A stretch of DNA of 64,000 nt from Ideonella alba (GCF_018069875.1 NZ_JAGQDF010000018.1:19602-83601); one strand, 5' to 3'. Positions 35,201-44,197 are shown, counted from the stretch's first letter. Numbers and translations: made by a program. Notes: generated from the sequence alone by a model not told the origin.

Positions 35201-38200
35201 GGCGACGACGCCTTCACCGTGGCTGCGGGCGCCACCGGCTTTGCCGGCACGCTGCTGGGCGGCGCGGGCAACAACACGCTGACTGCCACCGACGGCACCA
35301 ACGCCTGGACCATCACCGGCGCGGGCGCCGGCACGCTCAACGGCGTGACCACCTTCAGTGCCATCGGTACCCTGACCGGCGGCACCGGGGCCGACACCTT
35401 CACGCTGGGCAGCGGCGTCAGCAGCTTCGTCGGCGTGATCGACGGCGGCGCCGGCAACGACGTGATGGCGGCCACCAACGGCACCAATGCCTGGGCGCCG
35501 ACGGCGGCCAACACCGGCACGGTGAACACCGACACCAGCTTCAGCAGCATCGAGTCGATGCGCGGCGGCACGGGCGCTGACACCTTCACCTTCCCGTCGG
35601 GTCTGGCCAGCTTCAATGGCTCGATCGCCGGCGGCGGCGGCGCCGACGTGGTCAGCGTGCCTGACGGCAGCAACACCTGGACGGTCTCCAGCAACAGCAC
35701 GGTCACGCTCAACAGCACCACCGCGATTTCCGGCGTCGCCACGCTGCAGGGCGGCACCGGCGACGACACCGTCACCGTGGCCAGCGGCGTCACGGGCTAC
35801 ACCGGCTCGATCATCGGCGGAGGCGGCAACGACACCTTCAGCGCCACCGACGGCACCAACAGCTGGAGCCTGACCGGCGCGGCTGCCGGCACCTTCAACG
35901 GTGTCACCAGCTTCAGCGGCTTTGCCACCATCACCGGCGGCAGCGGGGCCGACACCTTCACGCTGGCCAGCGGCGTGGGCAGCTTCGTCGGCGTGATCGA
36001 CGGCGGCGCCGGCAACGACGTGATGGCGGCCACCAACGGCACCAATGCCTGGGCGCCGACGGCGGCCAACACCGGCACGGTGAACACCGACACCAGCTTC
36101 AGCAGCATCGAGTCGATGCGCGGCGGCACGGGCGCCGATACCTTCACCTTCCCGTCGGGTCTGGCCAGCTTCAACGGCTCGATCGCCGGCGGCGGCGGCG
36201 CCGACGTGGTGATCGTGCCCGATGGCAGCAACACCTGGACGGTCTCCAGCAACAGCACGGTCACGCTCAACAGCAGCACCGCGATCTCCGGCGTCGCCAC
36301 GCTACAGGGCGGCACCGGCGACGACAGCGTCACCGTCAGCGCCGGTGTGACCGGCTATGCGGGAACGCTGGTGGGCGGTGGCGGCAACGACACCGTCACC
36401 GCCACGAATGGCACCAATGCCTGGAGCATCACGGCGGCCAACACGGCCACCCTGAACGCGACCACGGTGTTCAGCGGCTTCGGCACGCTGACCGGCGGCA
36501 GCGGCGCGGACAGCTTCACGCTGGCCAGCGGGGTCACCAGCTTTGTCGGCTCGCTCGCCGGCGGCGGCGGCACCGACACCCTGGCCGCCACGAACGGCAG
36601 CAACAGCTGGAACCTGCTGGCGGCGGGCGGCGGCACGCTCAACACCGACACCCTGTTCAGCGGCTTCGAGTCGCTGGCCGGCGGCACCGGTGCCGACGGC
36701 TTCGTCCTGGCCAGCGGCCTGTCCAGCTTCGCGGGCTCGCTGTCCGGCGGCAGCGGCACCGACACGCTGGCGGCCACCGATGGCAGCAACAGCTGGGCGA
36801 TCAGCGCCGCCAATGCGGGCACGCTGAACACCAGCACCAGCTTCAGCGGCATCGAGTCGCTGACCGGCGGCACCGGCGCCGATGGCTTCACCCTGGCCAC
36901 GGCCGTCACCAGCTTTTTGGGCACGCTCAGCGGCGGCGGTGGCACCGACACGCTGGCGGCCACCAATGGCACCAATGCCTGGGCCCTGTCCGCCGCGAAC
37001 ACCGGCACGCTGAACACCACGACGGCCTTCAGCGGCATCGCGTCGCTGACCGGCGGCAGCGGCAACGACACGTTCACGCTGGCCAGCGGCCTGGCCAGCT
37101 TTGGCGGCAGCCTCAGCGGTGGCAGTGGCGGCACCGACTCGCTGGTGGCCACCGATGGCGCCAACACCTGGCAGATCAGCGCGTCGAACACCGGCACGCT
37201 CAACAGCAGCACCGCGTTCAGCGCGATCGACAGCCTGGCCGGCGGCAGCGGCAACGACGACTTCACGCTGGCGGCCGGTGTCACCACGCTGGCCGGCACG
37301 ATCAGCGGCGGTGGCGGCAGCGACAGCGTCACGGCCACCAACGGCGCCAACAGCTGGCGCCTGACCGGCTCGGCGGCGGGCACGCTGAACACCACCACGG
37401 TGATCAGCAACGTCGGCAACTGGGCGGGCGGCAGCGGCGCCGACACGCTCAACGGATCGAACACCGGCACGGCCTACTCGGTCACCGGCGCCAACGGCGT
37501 CTCGGCCAGCGGCGTGGCCATGTCCTCGGTCGAGAGCGTCGCAGGCGGCACCGGGGCCGACAGCTTCACGATGGCGGCGGGGGTGTCCACCTTCAGTGGC
37601 GCGCTCAACGGGGGCGGCGGCAACGACACGCTGGCCGCCAGCAACGGCCTGAACAACACCTGGGTGCTCAGCGCCAACGGCGCGGGTTCGCTGAACACCA
37701 GCACCAGCTTCAGCAACATCGAGACCATCACCGGCAGCACCGGCACCGACAGCCTCACCGGCGTGGCCAGCGGCAGCAGCTACGCGATCACCGGAGCAGG
37801 CGCGTTCACGGTGTCGGGCATCGCCTTCTCGGGCTTCGACGCGGTCACCGGCGGGGCTGGCAACGACACCTTCACCTTCAACAGCGGGGTCAGCAGCTTC
37901 GGCGGCACGCTGGGCGGTGGTGGCGGCACCAACACGCTGGCCTCGACCGGCGGCACCACCTACAACTGGCGCATCACCGGGGCCAATGCCGGCACGCTCA
38001 ACACCACCACGTCCTTCACCGGCATGCAGACGCTGTCGGGCGGCACCGGCGCCGACAACTTCACCGGCGCCGGCGGCAGCCTGTCGGGCACGCTGACCGA
38101 TGCGGCCGGCACGGCCGGCTCGATCGCCGGCACGATCCAGACCGGCGGCCAGCAGCGCTACCAGGCCGCCACCACGCTGGCGGCCGACGCCACGCTGAGC

Positions 38201-41200
38201 GCCACGACCGGCGACATCCGTTTTGACAGCACCCTCAATGGCGCCAACGACCTGAGCATCAGCACCGGCGGCAGCGGCACCACCCGCTTCATCGGCGACG
38301 TGGGCGGCACCACCGCGCTGGCCAGCCTGACGATCGGCAGCTCGGGCAGCACCGTGCTCACCGCCTCGCAGGTGCGCACCACCGGCAACCAGACCTGGGG
38401 CAATGCGCTGACCGCCACCGGCGGCAGCCTGGTCGCCAGCGCCGGCAACATCACCGCCAGCCAGGGCACCAACCAGCTCAGCGGCACGATCACCGCCACC
38501 GGCCAGGACGTGTCGCTGCGCAGCGCCGGCAGCTTCACCGCGGCGCTGGATGCCAGCGGCAACGCCACGCTGCGCGCGGGTGGCACGCTGGGCGCGCGCG
38601 GTGCCGTCGACGGCAACCTGACGGCCACCTCCGGCACCAGCACCGCGCTGGGCGCGCTGACGGTGGGCGGCTCGGCCAGCCTGGCGGCGCCGGGGGGCAT
38701 CACCCAGAGCGCCAACCTCAGCGTGGCCGGCACGCTGTCGGTGGATGTCGACAGCGGCACGGTCACGCTCGACCGTGCGGGCAATGACTTCGGGACCGTG
38801 GCCGTCACCCAGGCGGGTGTGGCCACGATCACCGATGCCAACAGCATGTCCGTGGGCAGCTCCGCCGTCAGCGGCACGCTGACCCTGTCGGCGCCGGGCA
38901 CGATCACGCTGAGCGGCCCGGTGTCGGGCGCCGCGGCCCTGGTCAAGCAGGGCAGCGGCACGATGCTGGTGGCCAGCGCGCAGTCCTACAGCGGCGGCAC
39001 CCAGATCGACGCCGGCACGGTGGCGGTCCAGGGTGCGGGCACGCTGGGCAGCGGTGCGGTGGATGTCGCGTCGGGCACCACGCTGGACCTGCGTTCGGGC
39101 GCGGCCATGCCCAACGACGTCACACTGGACGGCGGCCGACTGGTCACCAGCGCTGGCAACGCCAGCCTGAACGGCAACCTGACGCTGACTGCGGCCACCA
39201 CGGTCGATGTGGCCTCGGGCAGCACCCTGACACTGGGTGGCCCGGTCGGCGACGGCGCCGCCTCGGTGGGCCTGACCAAGACCGGCGCCGGCACACTCGC
39301 GCTGAACGGCAGCGCCAGTTTCGACGGCAGCTTCACCGTCAGCAACGGCGTGCTGGCTGTGGGCAGCAGCGGTCTGCTGAACAGCCAGGGCGCCCTGGTG
39401 GTGGACGCGGCCGGCGGCGTCACGCTGGGCTCTGCGCAAAGCGTGGGCTCCTTGGCCGGAGCTGGTCAGGTCGACCTGCAGGGCCAACGGCTGACGGTGG
39501 GGGCCAACAATGCCTCGACCACCTTCAGCGGCGACCTGCTCAGCACCGGTACCGCCACGGGCGGCCTGACCAAGGTGGGCAGCGGCAACCTGACGCTGTC
39601 GGGCAGTGCCAGCCACCAGGGCTCGACCCAGGTGCTGGCGGGCACCCTGACGGCGGCGTCGTCCCAGGCCCTGAGCGCCGGCAGCACGGTCAACGTGGCC
39701 TCGGGCGCCACGCTGGACCTGGACGCCAGCGCCACCGCCGGCGCGCTGTCGGGCGAGGGTGCGGTCAAGCTCGACAGCTTCACGCTGACGGCGGGCGGCA
39801 ACGGCGCCAGCACCAGCTTCTCGGGCAGCTTCAGTGGCGGCGATGCCAGCCAGCTCGTGAAGCAGGGCAGCGGCACGCTGAGCCTGGCGGGCAGCAGCAG
39901 CGCCACCGGCCAGGTGACGGTCGCCGCAGGCACGCTGGCGTTGGCCAGCGCGGGCGCGGTCGGTGCCATGGGCGTGCAGGTGGATGCCGGCACGACGCTG
40001 GCGCTGCAGACCGATGCGTCGATCGGCTCGCTGGCTGGCGCGGGCCAGGTGGGCCTGGGGTCCCACACCCTGGAGGCGGGCGCCAACCAGGCGAGCACCA
40101 CCTTCTCGGGCCAGGTCAGCGGCGACGCCGCATCGGCCCTGGTCAAGACCGGTGCCGGCACGCTCACGCTCAGCGGCAGCAACGCCGTGCTGGGCACGAC
40201 GCGGGCCGCGCAGGGCGTCCTCAACCTGGCAGGCGGCGCGGCGGTCGATGACAGCGCGACGCTCAGCGTGGACAGCGGCGCGCGGGTCAACCTGGCCACC
40301 GACGAGACCGTCGGCGCCCTCGTGGGCGCTGGCGCCGTGACCCTGGCCGGCGCCACGCTGACCACCGGCGCCAACGACGCCGCCGCCACCTTCAGCGGTG
40401 CGATCAGCGGCAGTGGCGGCCTGACCAAGGTGGGCAGCGGCGTGCAGGTGCTCTCGGGCAACAACAGCTACAGCGGCACCACCACGGTCAGCGCCGGTAC
40501 GCTGCAGGTGGGCGCCGGCGGCAGCAGCGGCACGCTGGGCAGCGGCGCGGTGGTCAACCAGGCCACGCTGGCCGTCAACCGCAGCGATGCGCTGACGATG
40601 GCCAACCCGATCAGCGGTGCCGGGCAGCTGGTGCTCAACCAGGGCACGCTGACGCTGTCCAGCGCGACCAACAGCTACACCGGCGACACCCTGGTGCGCG
40701 GCGGCCAGCTGAAGACGGCCGGCGCCGAACGGCTGCCGGACGCGACCGACCTGGTCGTCTCGGCGCCGGGCAGCGTGGTGCTGGGTGGCAACGAAACCGT
40801 GGCCAGCATCAACGCGGCCGGCCCGGTCACCGCGGCGGGCAACATCACCACGGCGGGCGACCAGACCTACCAGAACGGCCTGATCCTCAACGGCAGCAGC
40901 GGCCAGACGCTGAGTGGCGACGTCATCGTCGCCACCAGCGGCGCGAACGACCTGGGCAGCCATCCGGTGTCGATCCAGGCGCGTCAGGTGCAACTGGCCA
41001 CCGACAAGGCGCTGGTGCTGGGCGAGGTGACGCTGGCCGAGGGCGGCAGCGTCGAGGCCGCCAGCCTGCGCCTGAGCGGCGACGTGACGCTGCAGGGCGG
41101 CCGCACCACGCTGACCGCCACCGGCAAGCCCGATGACGCGAAGTCCGAGACCTATGGCGACGGCACCGCGCTGGTACCCACGCTGAGCAATGCCAAGCTG

Positions 41201-42112
41201 CGCACCGCGCAGGGCATGGTGGTGCAGGACAGTGGCACGGCGATCACCGTCCAGACCAACGCCACGCTGGACGTGGCGGCCACGCAGGGCGGCTCGATCT
41301 CGCTGGCCAGCGATGCCAACCGCTTCGACGGCGCGCTGTCGGTGCTCAGCGGCCCGAGCTTTGGCACCGCCTGGCTGCCGGGCGAGGCCACGTTCGAGGG
41401 GCGCACGGTGGGCGTGCAGTCCTTCATCAACGTGGCCGGCTCCACGGTGCACCTGGGTGGCAACGGCATCGAGGGCGACCTGGTCCAGGTCCGCGCCGAC
41501 CAGCTGGCCACGCAGGGCAGCTCGGCCATCACCGCGCGCCTGCCCTACGACGATGTGGTGCTCGGCACGCTGAACTCGGCCCCCAGCCTGACGATGATCC
41601 TGGGCGAAGGCGCCTACACGATCAGCCAGAGCTTCGGTGGGGTCGGTGACCAGGCCCTGCGGGTGGCCGTGGGCACCCGGGCCACCGGCAACCGCACGAC
41701 CGGCCCCAATGCCGGCTTCCTGACCATCCGGCCCAAGGGCGGCGCGCGCGGCAGCACGGCCATCTTCCTGCAAGGCCAGGAGGTGGTGCTGACCGATCCC
41801 ACCGGCTACCGCCTGTTCCACGACGGCGCCGGACAGCAGAACGAGATCCCGGTGATCTACAACCAGCTGCTGCCCGAGACGCCGCAGGTCTCCGGCGCGC
41901 TGTCCTCGGTCGCGGCGGTGTCCGAAGAAGCCCGTCGTGAGCGCTTCGAAGAAACGGTCCGCACCGAGAACGTGTCGGTGCGCCTGCGCTCGGGCGTGAT
42001 CGCCGAGGTCGGCCCCGGCAGCCCGGCGACCACCGGCACCCAGGGCGCCAAGCCGCCCGAGGTGTGCACGCCGGGCGCCGGCATGGCCTGCGAGGAGGCG
42101 CCGCGCAAATGA
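32267..42112 (+). CDS. Giant haemagglutinin-like two-partner secretion exoprotein
   Basis: This 3281-residue protein should be secreted through the transporter encoded 67 bp upstream. It has an N-terminal signal peptide ending near ALAL (about 38), then the TPS domain (about 39-300) with the diagnostic NPNGIVFG at 120-127. Next come about twenty imperfect 62-residue repeats (about 605-1930) with GGSGADTFTL and NGTNAWSI motifs, then autotransporter-associated beta-strand repeats (about 2210-2830) with LTKVGSGNLTLSG patterns, and a C-terminal domain. I find cysteines in the mature part only at 3267 and 3275. It lacks a barrel of its own. The stop overlaps the caspase start. Adhesion or biofilm is the usual role of such proteins; this is inferred. 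Confidence 0.93.
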   Translation: MKRTTASALTLSRAPLPGWRPVAWAACLMFLDTAALALPQGAQVVTGQVTVKPVAPGQLLVQQGSQKAIVNWDRFSVNVGEWLRIQQPNSSAVLLNRVVGVDASALMGQISANGRVFLINPNGIVFGKGSRVDAGGFMATTLGMTDADFMAGRYLLSAGNGQPGKLQADGVIDVHGGTLALISPELSVGGRLQGQRVGLAAAERVQVDVEGDGLIFFNVANSKLDARLDVLGQVLAQGGGTVDMRAQARAGFADTVLNMNGVVQARSLGMKDGQVVIDGGTAGQTLVRGSIDASGQAAGSTGGSVDVLGHHVGLFDNARIDASGSAGGGVVHVGGGFRGQGESHNADAVFMGTRATIMADARDQGQGGEVVLWSENSTRFGGSISAQGGVRGGDGGLIETSSRNALEAVGQVNTLAPHGRVGLWLLDPRNVEIVNGNGRSNINDTGGNGVFVPDGDGATLGAGLIENRLNTTSVSVTTADNTGVTEVGNLLVSSAISWNNQNSLTLHADNNLTVNAAITNTRPNANNSSLITLDATGAISVNAVITTRGSVTLNAGTDLTLGSVVTANGGTSVMNLRFGQGGAGGTLAVNAAPAGTSIAALGGAGDDTLTFGTGITPFTGSFNGAAGNNTLGITDGGRTFLISGANAGTLAGNTTFSNVQTLQGGSGGDTFTLNTGVTSFNGSIDGGGGTDTLGATNGTNAWSITGARAGTVNTSTSFSNVESLSGGSGADTFTFAAGVSTFNGSIAGGGGAADSLVMTDGANSWDFGGGSSVTLNTTTTITSTETLQGGSGNDSFTAPTAANAFAGTIVGGGGSNTLSLTAGGTSWAISGANAGVLNSLTTFSGIGTLNGGAGSDTFTLNTGVTTFGGSIVGGGGTDILAATNGTNAWSITAANTGTLNTTTAFSGISSLSGGSGADTFTVAAGLASFNGSIAGGGGTADSLVMTDGNNAWLLNGGSSVTLNTSTTITSVESMQGGSGDDAFTVAAGATGFAGTLLGGAGNNTLTATDGTNAWTITGAGAGTLNGVTTFSAIGTLTGGTGADTFTLGSGVSSFVGVIDGGAGNDVMAATNGTNAWAPTAANTGTVNTDTSFSSIESMRGGTGADTFTFPSGLASFNGSIAGGGGADVVSVPDGSNTWTVSSNSTVTLNSTTAISGVATLQGGTGDDTVTVASGVTGYTGSIIGGGGNDTFSATDGTNSWSLTGAAAGTFNGVTSFSGFATITGGSGADTFTLASGVGSFVGVIDGGAGNDVMAATNGTNAWAPTAANTGTVNTDTSFSSIESMRGGTGADTFTFPSGLASFNGSIAGGGGADVVIVPDGSNTWTVSSNSTVTLNSSTAISGVATLQGGTGDDSVTVSAGVTGYAGTLVGGGGNDTVTATNGTNAWSITAANTATLNATTVFSGFGTLTGGSGADSFTLASGVTSFVGSLAGGGGTDTLAATNGSNSWNLLAAGGGTLNTDTLFSGFESLAGGTGADGFVLASGLSSFAGSLSGGSGTDTLAATDGSNSWAISAANAGTLNTSTSFSGIESLTGGTGADGFTLATAVTSFLGTLSGGGGTDTLAATNGTNAWALSAANTGTLNTTTAFSGIASLTGGSGNDTFTLASGLASFGGSLSGGSGGTDSLVATDGANTWQISASNTGTLNSSTAFSAIDSLAGGSGNDDFTLAAGVTTLAGTISGGGGSDSVTATNGANSWRLTGSAAGTLNTTTVISNVGNWAGGSGADTLNGSNTGTAYSVTGANGVSASGVAMSSVESVAGGTGADSFTMAAGVSTFSGALNGGGGNDTLAASNGLNNTWVLSANGAGSLNTSTSFSNIETITGSTGTDSLTGVASGSSYAITGAGAFTVSGIAFSGFDAVTGGAGNDTFTFNSGVSSFGGTLGGGGGTNTLASTGGTTYNWRITGANAGTLNTTTSFTGMQTLSGGTGADNFTGAGGSLSGTLTDAAGTAGSIAGTIQTGGQQRYQAATTLAADATLSATTGDIRFDSTLNGANDLSISTGGSGTTRFIGDVGGTTALASLTIGSSGSTVLTASQVRTTGNQTWGNALTATGGSLVASAGNITASQGTNQLSGTITATGQDVSLRSAGSFTAALDASGNATLRAGGTLGARGAVDGNLTATSGTSTALGALTVGGSASLAAPGGITQSANLSVAGTLSVDVDSGTVTLDRAGNDFGTVAVTQAGVATITDANSMSVGSSAVSGTLTLSAPGTITLSGPVSGAAALVKQGSGTMLVASAQSYSGGTQIDAGTVAVQGAGTLGSGAVDVASGTTLDLRSGAAMPNDVTLDGGRLVTSAGNASLNGNLTLTAATTVDVASGSTLTLGGPVGDGAASVGLTKTGAGTLALNGSASFDGSFTVSNGVLAVGSSGLLNSQGALVVDAAGGVTLGSAQSVGSLAGAGQVDLQGQRLTVGANNASTTFSGDLLSTGTATGGLTKVGSGNLTLSGSASHQGSTQVLAGTLTAASSQALSAGSTVNVASGATLDLDASATAGALSGEGAVKLDSFTLTAGGNGASTSFSGSFSGGDASQLVKQGSGTLSLAGSSSATGQVTVAAGTLALASAGAVGAMGVQVDAGTTLALQTDASIGSLAGAGQVGLGSHTLEAGANQASTTFSGQVSGDAASALVKTGAGTLTLSGSNAVLGTTRAAQGVLNLAGGAAVDDSATLSVDSGARVNLATDETVGALVGAGAVTLAGATLTTGANDAAATFSGAISGSGGLTKVGSGVQVLSGNNSYSGTTTVSAGTLQVGAGGSSGTLGSGAVVNQATLAVNRSDALTMANPISGAGQLVLNQGTLTLSSATNSYTGDTLVRGGQLKTAGAERLPDATDLVVSAPGSVVLGGNETVASINAAGPVTAAGNITTAGDQTYQNGLILNGSSGQTLSGDVIVATSGANDLGSHPVSIQARQVQLATDKALVLGEVTLAEGGSVEAASLRLSGDVTLQGGRTTLTATGKPDDAKSETYGDGTALVPTLSNAKLRTAQGMVVQDSGTAITVQTNATLDVAATQGGSISLASDANRFDGALSVLSGPSFGTAWLPGEATFEGRTVGVQSFINVAGSTVHLGGNGIEGDLVQVRADQLATQGSSAITARLPYDDVVLGTLNSAPSLTMILGEGAYTISQSFGGVGDQALRVAVGTRATGNRTTGPNAGFLTIRPKGGARGSTAIFLQGQEVVLTDPTGYRLFHDGAGQQNEIPVIYNQLLPETPQVSGALSSVAAVSEEARRERFEETVRTENVSVRLRSGVIAEVGPGSPATTGTQGAKPPEVCTPGAGMACEEAPRK
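35421..35779 (+). repeat. Near-identical long direct repeat, copy 1
   Basis: This stretch of about 359 bp recurs 558 bp downstream (35979-36337) with only about ten base differences by eye. The offset equals three 62-residue units, so the reading frame is kept. It indicates a recent duplication or gene conversion inside the repeat array, and is a place where short-read assembly may fail. Confidence 0.85.
35979..36337 (+). repeat. Near-identical long direct repeat, copy 2
   Basis: Second copy of the 35421-35779 segment, shifted by exactly 558 bp. Differences include GTCAGC to GTGATC in the GADVV block and ACC to AGC in the NSTTAISG block. Other neighbouring units differ far more, so this pair is recent. 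Confidence 0.85.
38890..40760 (+). repeat. Autotransporter-type beta-strand repeat region
   Basis: Protein repeats of the form LVKQGSGTLxLxGxxxxxGxTxVxAGTLxLA, alternating with GAGQVxLGxxTLxxGANxASTTFSG, recur about eight times (residues about 2210-2830). They match the passenger-associated beta-strand repeats of type V secreted proteins and predict a beta-helix stalk. Confidence 0.8.
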
Positions 42113-43566
42113 GCCGACATCCGGGTCAGCGCGGCCGCCGCCGCGCCTTGCGGCAGCTCGGCGGTGCCCTTGGTGCCTGGGCTTCGGGCCTGGCGGTGCC
42201 GGCCTGGGCACAGGGGTACGGCGCGCGTGCGCCGTCGCCACCCGCCAGCGACCCGGTGGCCGCCGCGGCAGCGCCGCAGCCGGCGCCTGTGCCTGGATCC
42301 TCTGCCACCGACGGCTCCGAGGTGCGCCTGGCCCTGCTGCTGGGCAACCGCCAGTACCCCGAACCCTTCGACCTGCCGCCGATCCCGAAGAACCTGCGCG
42401 ACCTCAAGGGCGCGCTGGAGCACCGCGGCTTCCAGGTCACCGATGCCCTCGACCGCGACCTCGCCTCGTCGCGCGCCGCGATCGACGGCTTCATCCGCCT
42501 GGCGCAGACGGCACCGCCCAACGCCACGCTGCTGTTCTATTTCTCGGGCCACGGCGTGCAGATCGACTCGGCCAACCTGCTGCTGCCGGCCGGTCTCAGC
42601 CCGGCGCTGCAGTCCGACGCGATGCGCAAAGGCTCGCTGCAGCTGCTGTCCGATGTGGTGGGCCGCCTGCCGGAGCGGCCCCAGGGCCAGGTGATCGCGG
42701 TGGTCGATGCCTGCCGCACCACACTCAAGCAGGCCACCGAGGACGCCGGCCTGAACCAGGTCGAGGCGCCGCCGGGCTGCGTGATCGCGTTCTCCACCGG
42801 TGCTGGCCGGCCGGCCATCGCGCCCGCGGTCGAGACGCAGAACACCTTCTACACCGGCTCGCTGGTGCGGCTGCTGGCCAGCACCTCCGACGAGACCTCG
42901 TTCAGCGAGCTGTTCCAGCTGGTCAAGCAGGACGTGCGCGAGACCATGCTCAAGCACCCGGTCGAGGCCATCCGCAAGCTGGCCCAGGACCCGTTCATCG
43001 CCGACAACAGCCGCTCGCGCGTGACCCTGGCGCCGCGCTCGGTGCGCGAGACACGCGGCCCGCGCTTCGCCAACCGCAACGAGGAGGCCGACTGGCAGCG
43101 CCTGCAGGAGGCCACCTGGCCGCCCGAGGTGCTGCAGCTGGCCGACGCCTACCTGCGCGACCACCCCGACAGCAAGCTGGCTGGCGCGGCCAAGGTGGCG
43201 CGCACCGGCTCCGACAACGCCGCGCGGCTGCTCAAGCGCAGCGATGTGCGCCTCTACAAGAGCGCGTTCCAGTTGCAGGACGGCCTGTCCGAGGACGAGC
43301 GCCGGGACATCGCCCGCGCCGGCATTGGCGACAAGGACGCGGCAGCACGCATGGGCCGCCGGGCGATGGCCAAGGGCGGTGCCGGCCTGCAGCGCTACGA
43401 GGGCTGGCTGCAGTACGCGTCGGCGCTGGGCAACGGCATTGCCGCGTATGAGCTGGCGCTGCACTACCGGCGCCAGGAGCAGCCGGTGATGGCCTCGCGC
43501 TACGAATCCATCGCGCGCGAACTGGGCTACAACCCGCCGACCTCGCTGGACAACGTGCGCAAGTAG
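42109..43566 (+). CDS. Exported caspase-like (C14 family) protease coupled to the exoprotein
   Basis: The 485-residue product starts at an ATG overlapping the exoprotein stop (ATGA), with GAGGAGG nine bases upstream, so it is translationally coupled. The N-terminus has an Arg-rich run (RGRRRALRQL), a hydrophobic stretch and an AWAQ cleavage site, which fits a Tat or Sec signal. The caspase domain (about 68-290) has the catalytic pair: FYFSGHGVQ with His148 and VVDACR with Cys202. The C-terminal part is helical and Sel1/TPR-like (about 320-475). Metacaspase-type enzymes cut after Arg or Lys. The likely site is the periplasm; a role in processing the exoprotein is an inference from coupling alone. 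Confidence 0.85.
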   Translation: MSRHPGQRGRRRALRQLGGALGAWASGLAVPAWAQGYGARAPSPPASDPVAAAAAPQPAPVPGSSATDGSEVRLALLLGNRQYPEPFDLPPIPKNLRDLKGALEHRGFQVTDALDRDLASSRAAIDGFIRLAQTAPPNATLLFYFSGHGVQIDSANLLLPAGLSPALQSDAMRKGSLQLLSDVVGRLPERPQGQVIAVVDACRTTLKQATEDAGLNQVEAPPGCVIAFSTGAGRPAIAPAVETQNTFYTGSLVRLLASTSDETSFSELFQLVKQDVRETMLKHPVEAIRKLAQDPFIADNSRSRVTLAPRSVRETRGPRFANRNEEADWQRLQEATWPPEVLQLADAYLRDHPDSKLAGAAKVARTGSDNAARLLKRSDVRLYKSAFQLQDGLSEDERRDIARAGIGDKDAAARMGRRAMAKGGAGLQRYEGWLQYASALGNGIAAYELALHYRRQEQPVMASRYESIARELGYNPPTSLDNVRK

Positions 43567-43579
43567 CCGCCGCAGCGCT

Positions 43580-44140
43580 TCAGCCGTGCAGGCGGCTGCT
43601 GCGCGGCACGCTGGCCAGCAGGAACTCCATCTGGTCGGCCAGGATGCGCCGCCCACGCAGGATCATGTCCTCGTGCAGGCTGGGCACGTAGGGCGCGTAC
43701 AGCAGGCTCATGCGCGCCTCCTCGGGGGTGCGGTTGCCCTTGCGGCCATTGCAGGCGCGGCAGGCGGTGATGCAGTTCATCCAGGCGTCGTGCCCGCCGC
43801 GCGAGACCGGCTGGATGTGCTCACGCGTCAGCGCATCAAAACCGAAGTGGTGGCCGCAGTAGGCGCACAGGTGGCGATCGCGCGAGAAGAGCTTGGGATT
43901 GGTCAGCGCCGGCGCGGTGCGCCAGGCGCGGCTGGGGATGCTGCCGCGCACCGCGATGATCGGGTGCAGTTCGATCTGCGACAAGCGACCGGTGCTGCGC
44001 TGCATGCCGCCGCGCATGATGTGGAAGGCCTGGCCCAGCGTCCAGGCCACCGCGTGACTGGCGTAGAGCGTGGCGGCCTCCTGCAGGCTGATCCACGCCT
44101 GCGGGCGACCCGACACATCGAGCTGAAGCACATCCGGCAC
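43580..44140 (-). CDS. HNH endonuclease
   Basis: The 186-residue product has a C-terminal HNH nuclease domain with the zinc ligands CAYC and CRAC flanking the catalytic LTREHIQPVSRGG...WMNCITAC segment (about 105-150). The N-terminal 80 residues include a DVSGRPQAWISLQEAATLYA segment found in stand-alone HNH proteins of this kind. I chose the GTG at 44138-44140 because AAAGGAG lies about 8 bases upstream; the ATG at 44167 has no such site. It is convergent with the caspase gene (13 bp) and divergent from tetR. Such HNH genes are common housekeeping-like genes in Burkholderiales; the target is unknown. Confidence 0.85.
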   Translation of the reverse strand: MPDVLQLDVSGRPQAWISLQEAATLYASHAVAWTLGQAFHIMRGGMQRSTGRLSQIELHPIIAVRGSIPSRAWRTAPALTNPKLFSRDRHLCAYCGHHFGFDALTREHIQPVSRGGHDAWMNCITACRACNGRKGNRTPEEARMSLLYAPYVPSLHEDMILRGRRILADQMEFLLASVPRSSRLHG

Positions 44141-44197
44141 GGTCGAGCTCCTTTCGGCGTCCAGCATAGCCCGGGCCGGCCACCCGACTCAAGCGCC

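Larger units (their letters stand above)
34080..38060 (+). repeat. Tandem 186-bp coding repeats of the exoprotein
   Basis: About twenty degenerate in-frame units of roughly 186 bp (62 residues) follow each other. Each has a GGxGxDTFT start, a GVTSFxGSIxGGGGTDTL middle, a NGTNAWSI strand and a LNTxTxFSxIxSL end. The GGxGxD elements resemble half of an RTX calcium-binding nonapeptide, but the long spacer between them suggests a beta-solenoid instead. Confidence 0.85.

Noticed and set aside
34080..38060. Regular repeats considered as a CRISPR or satellite array
   Set aside because: The repeats are degenerate, in frame and coding, with 186-bp period; no short identical repeats with unique spacers.
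36302..42241. Open frame of 1979 codons on the minus strand opposite the giant exoprotein gene
   Set aside because: It mirrors the repeat structure of the plus-strand gene and is rich in Ala, Gly, Arg, Gln. High GC content with few A/T-rich stops explains it; the plus-strand protein has real domains.
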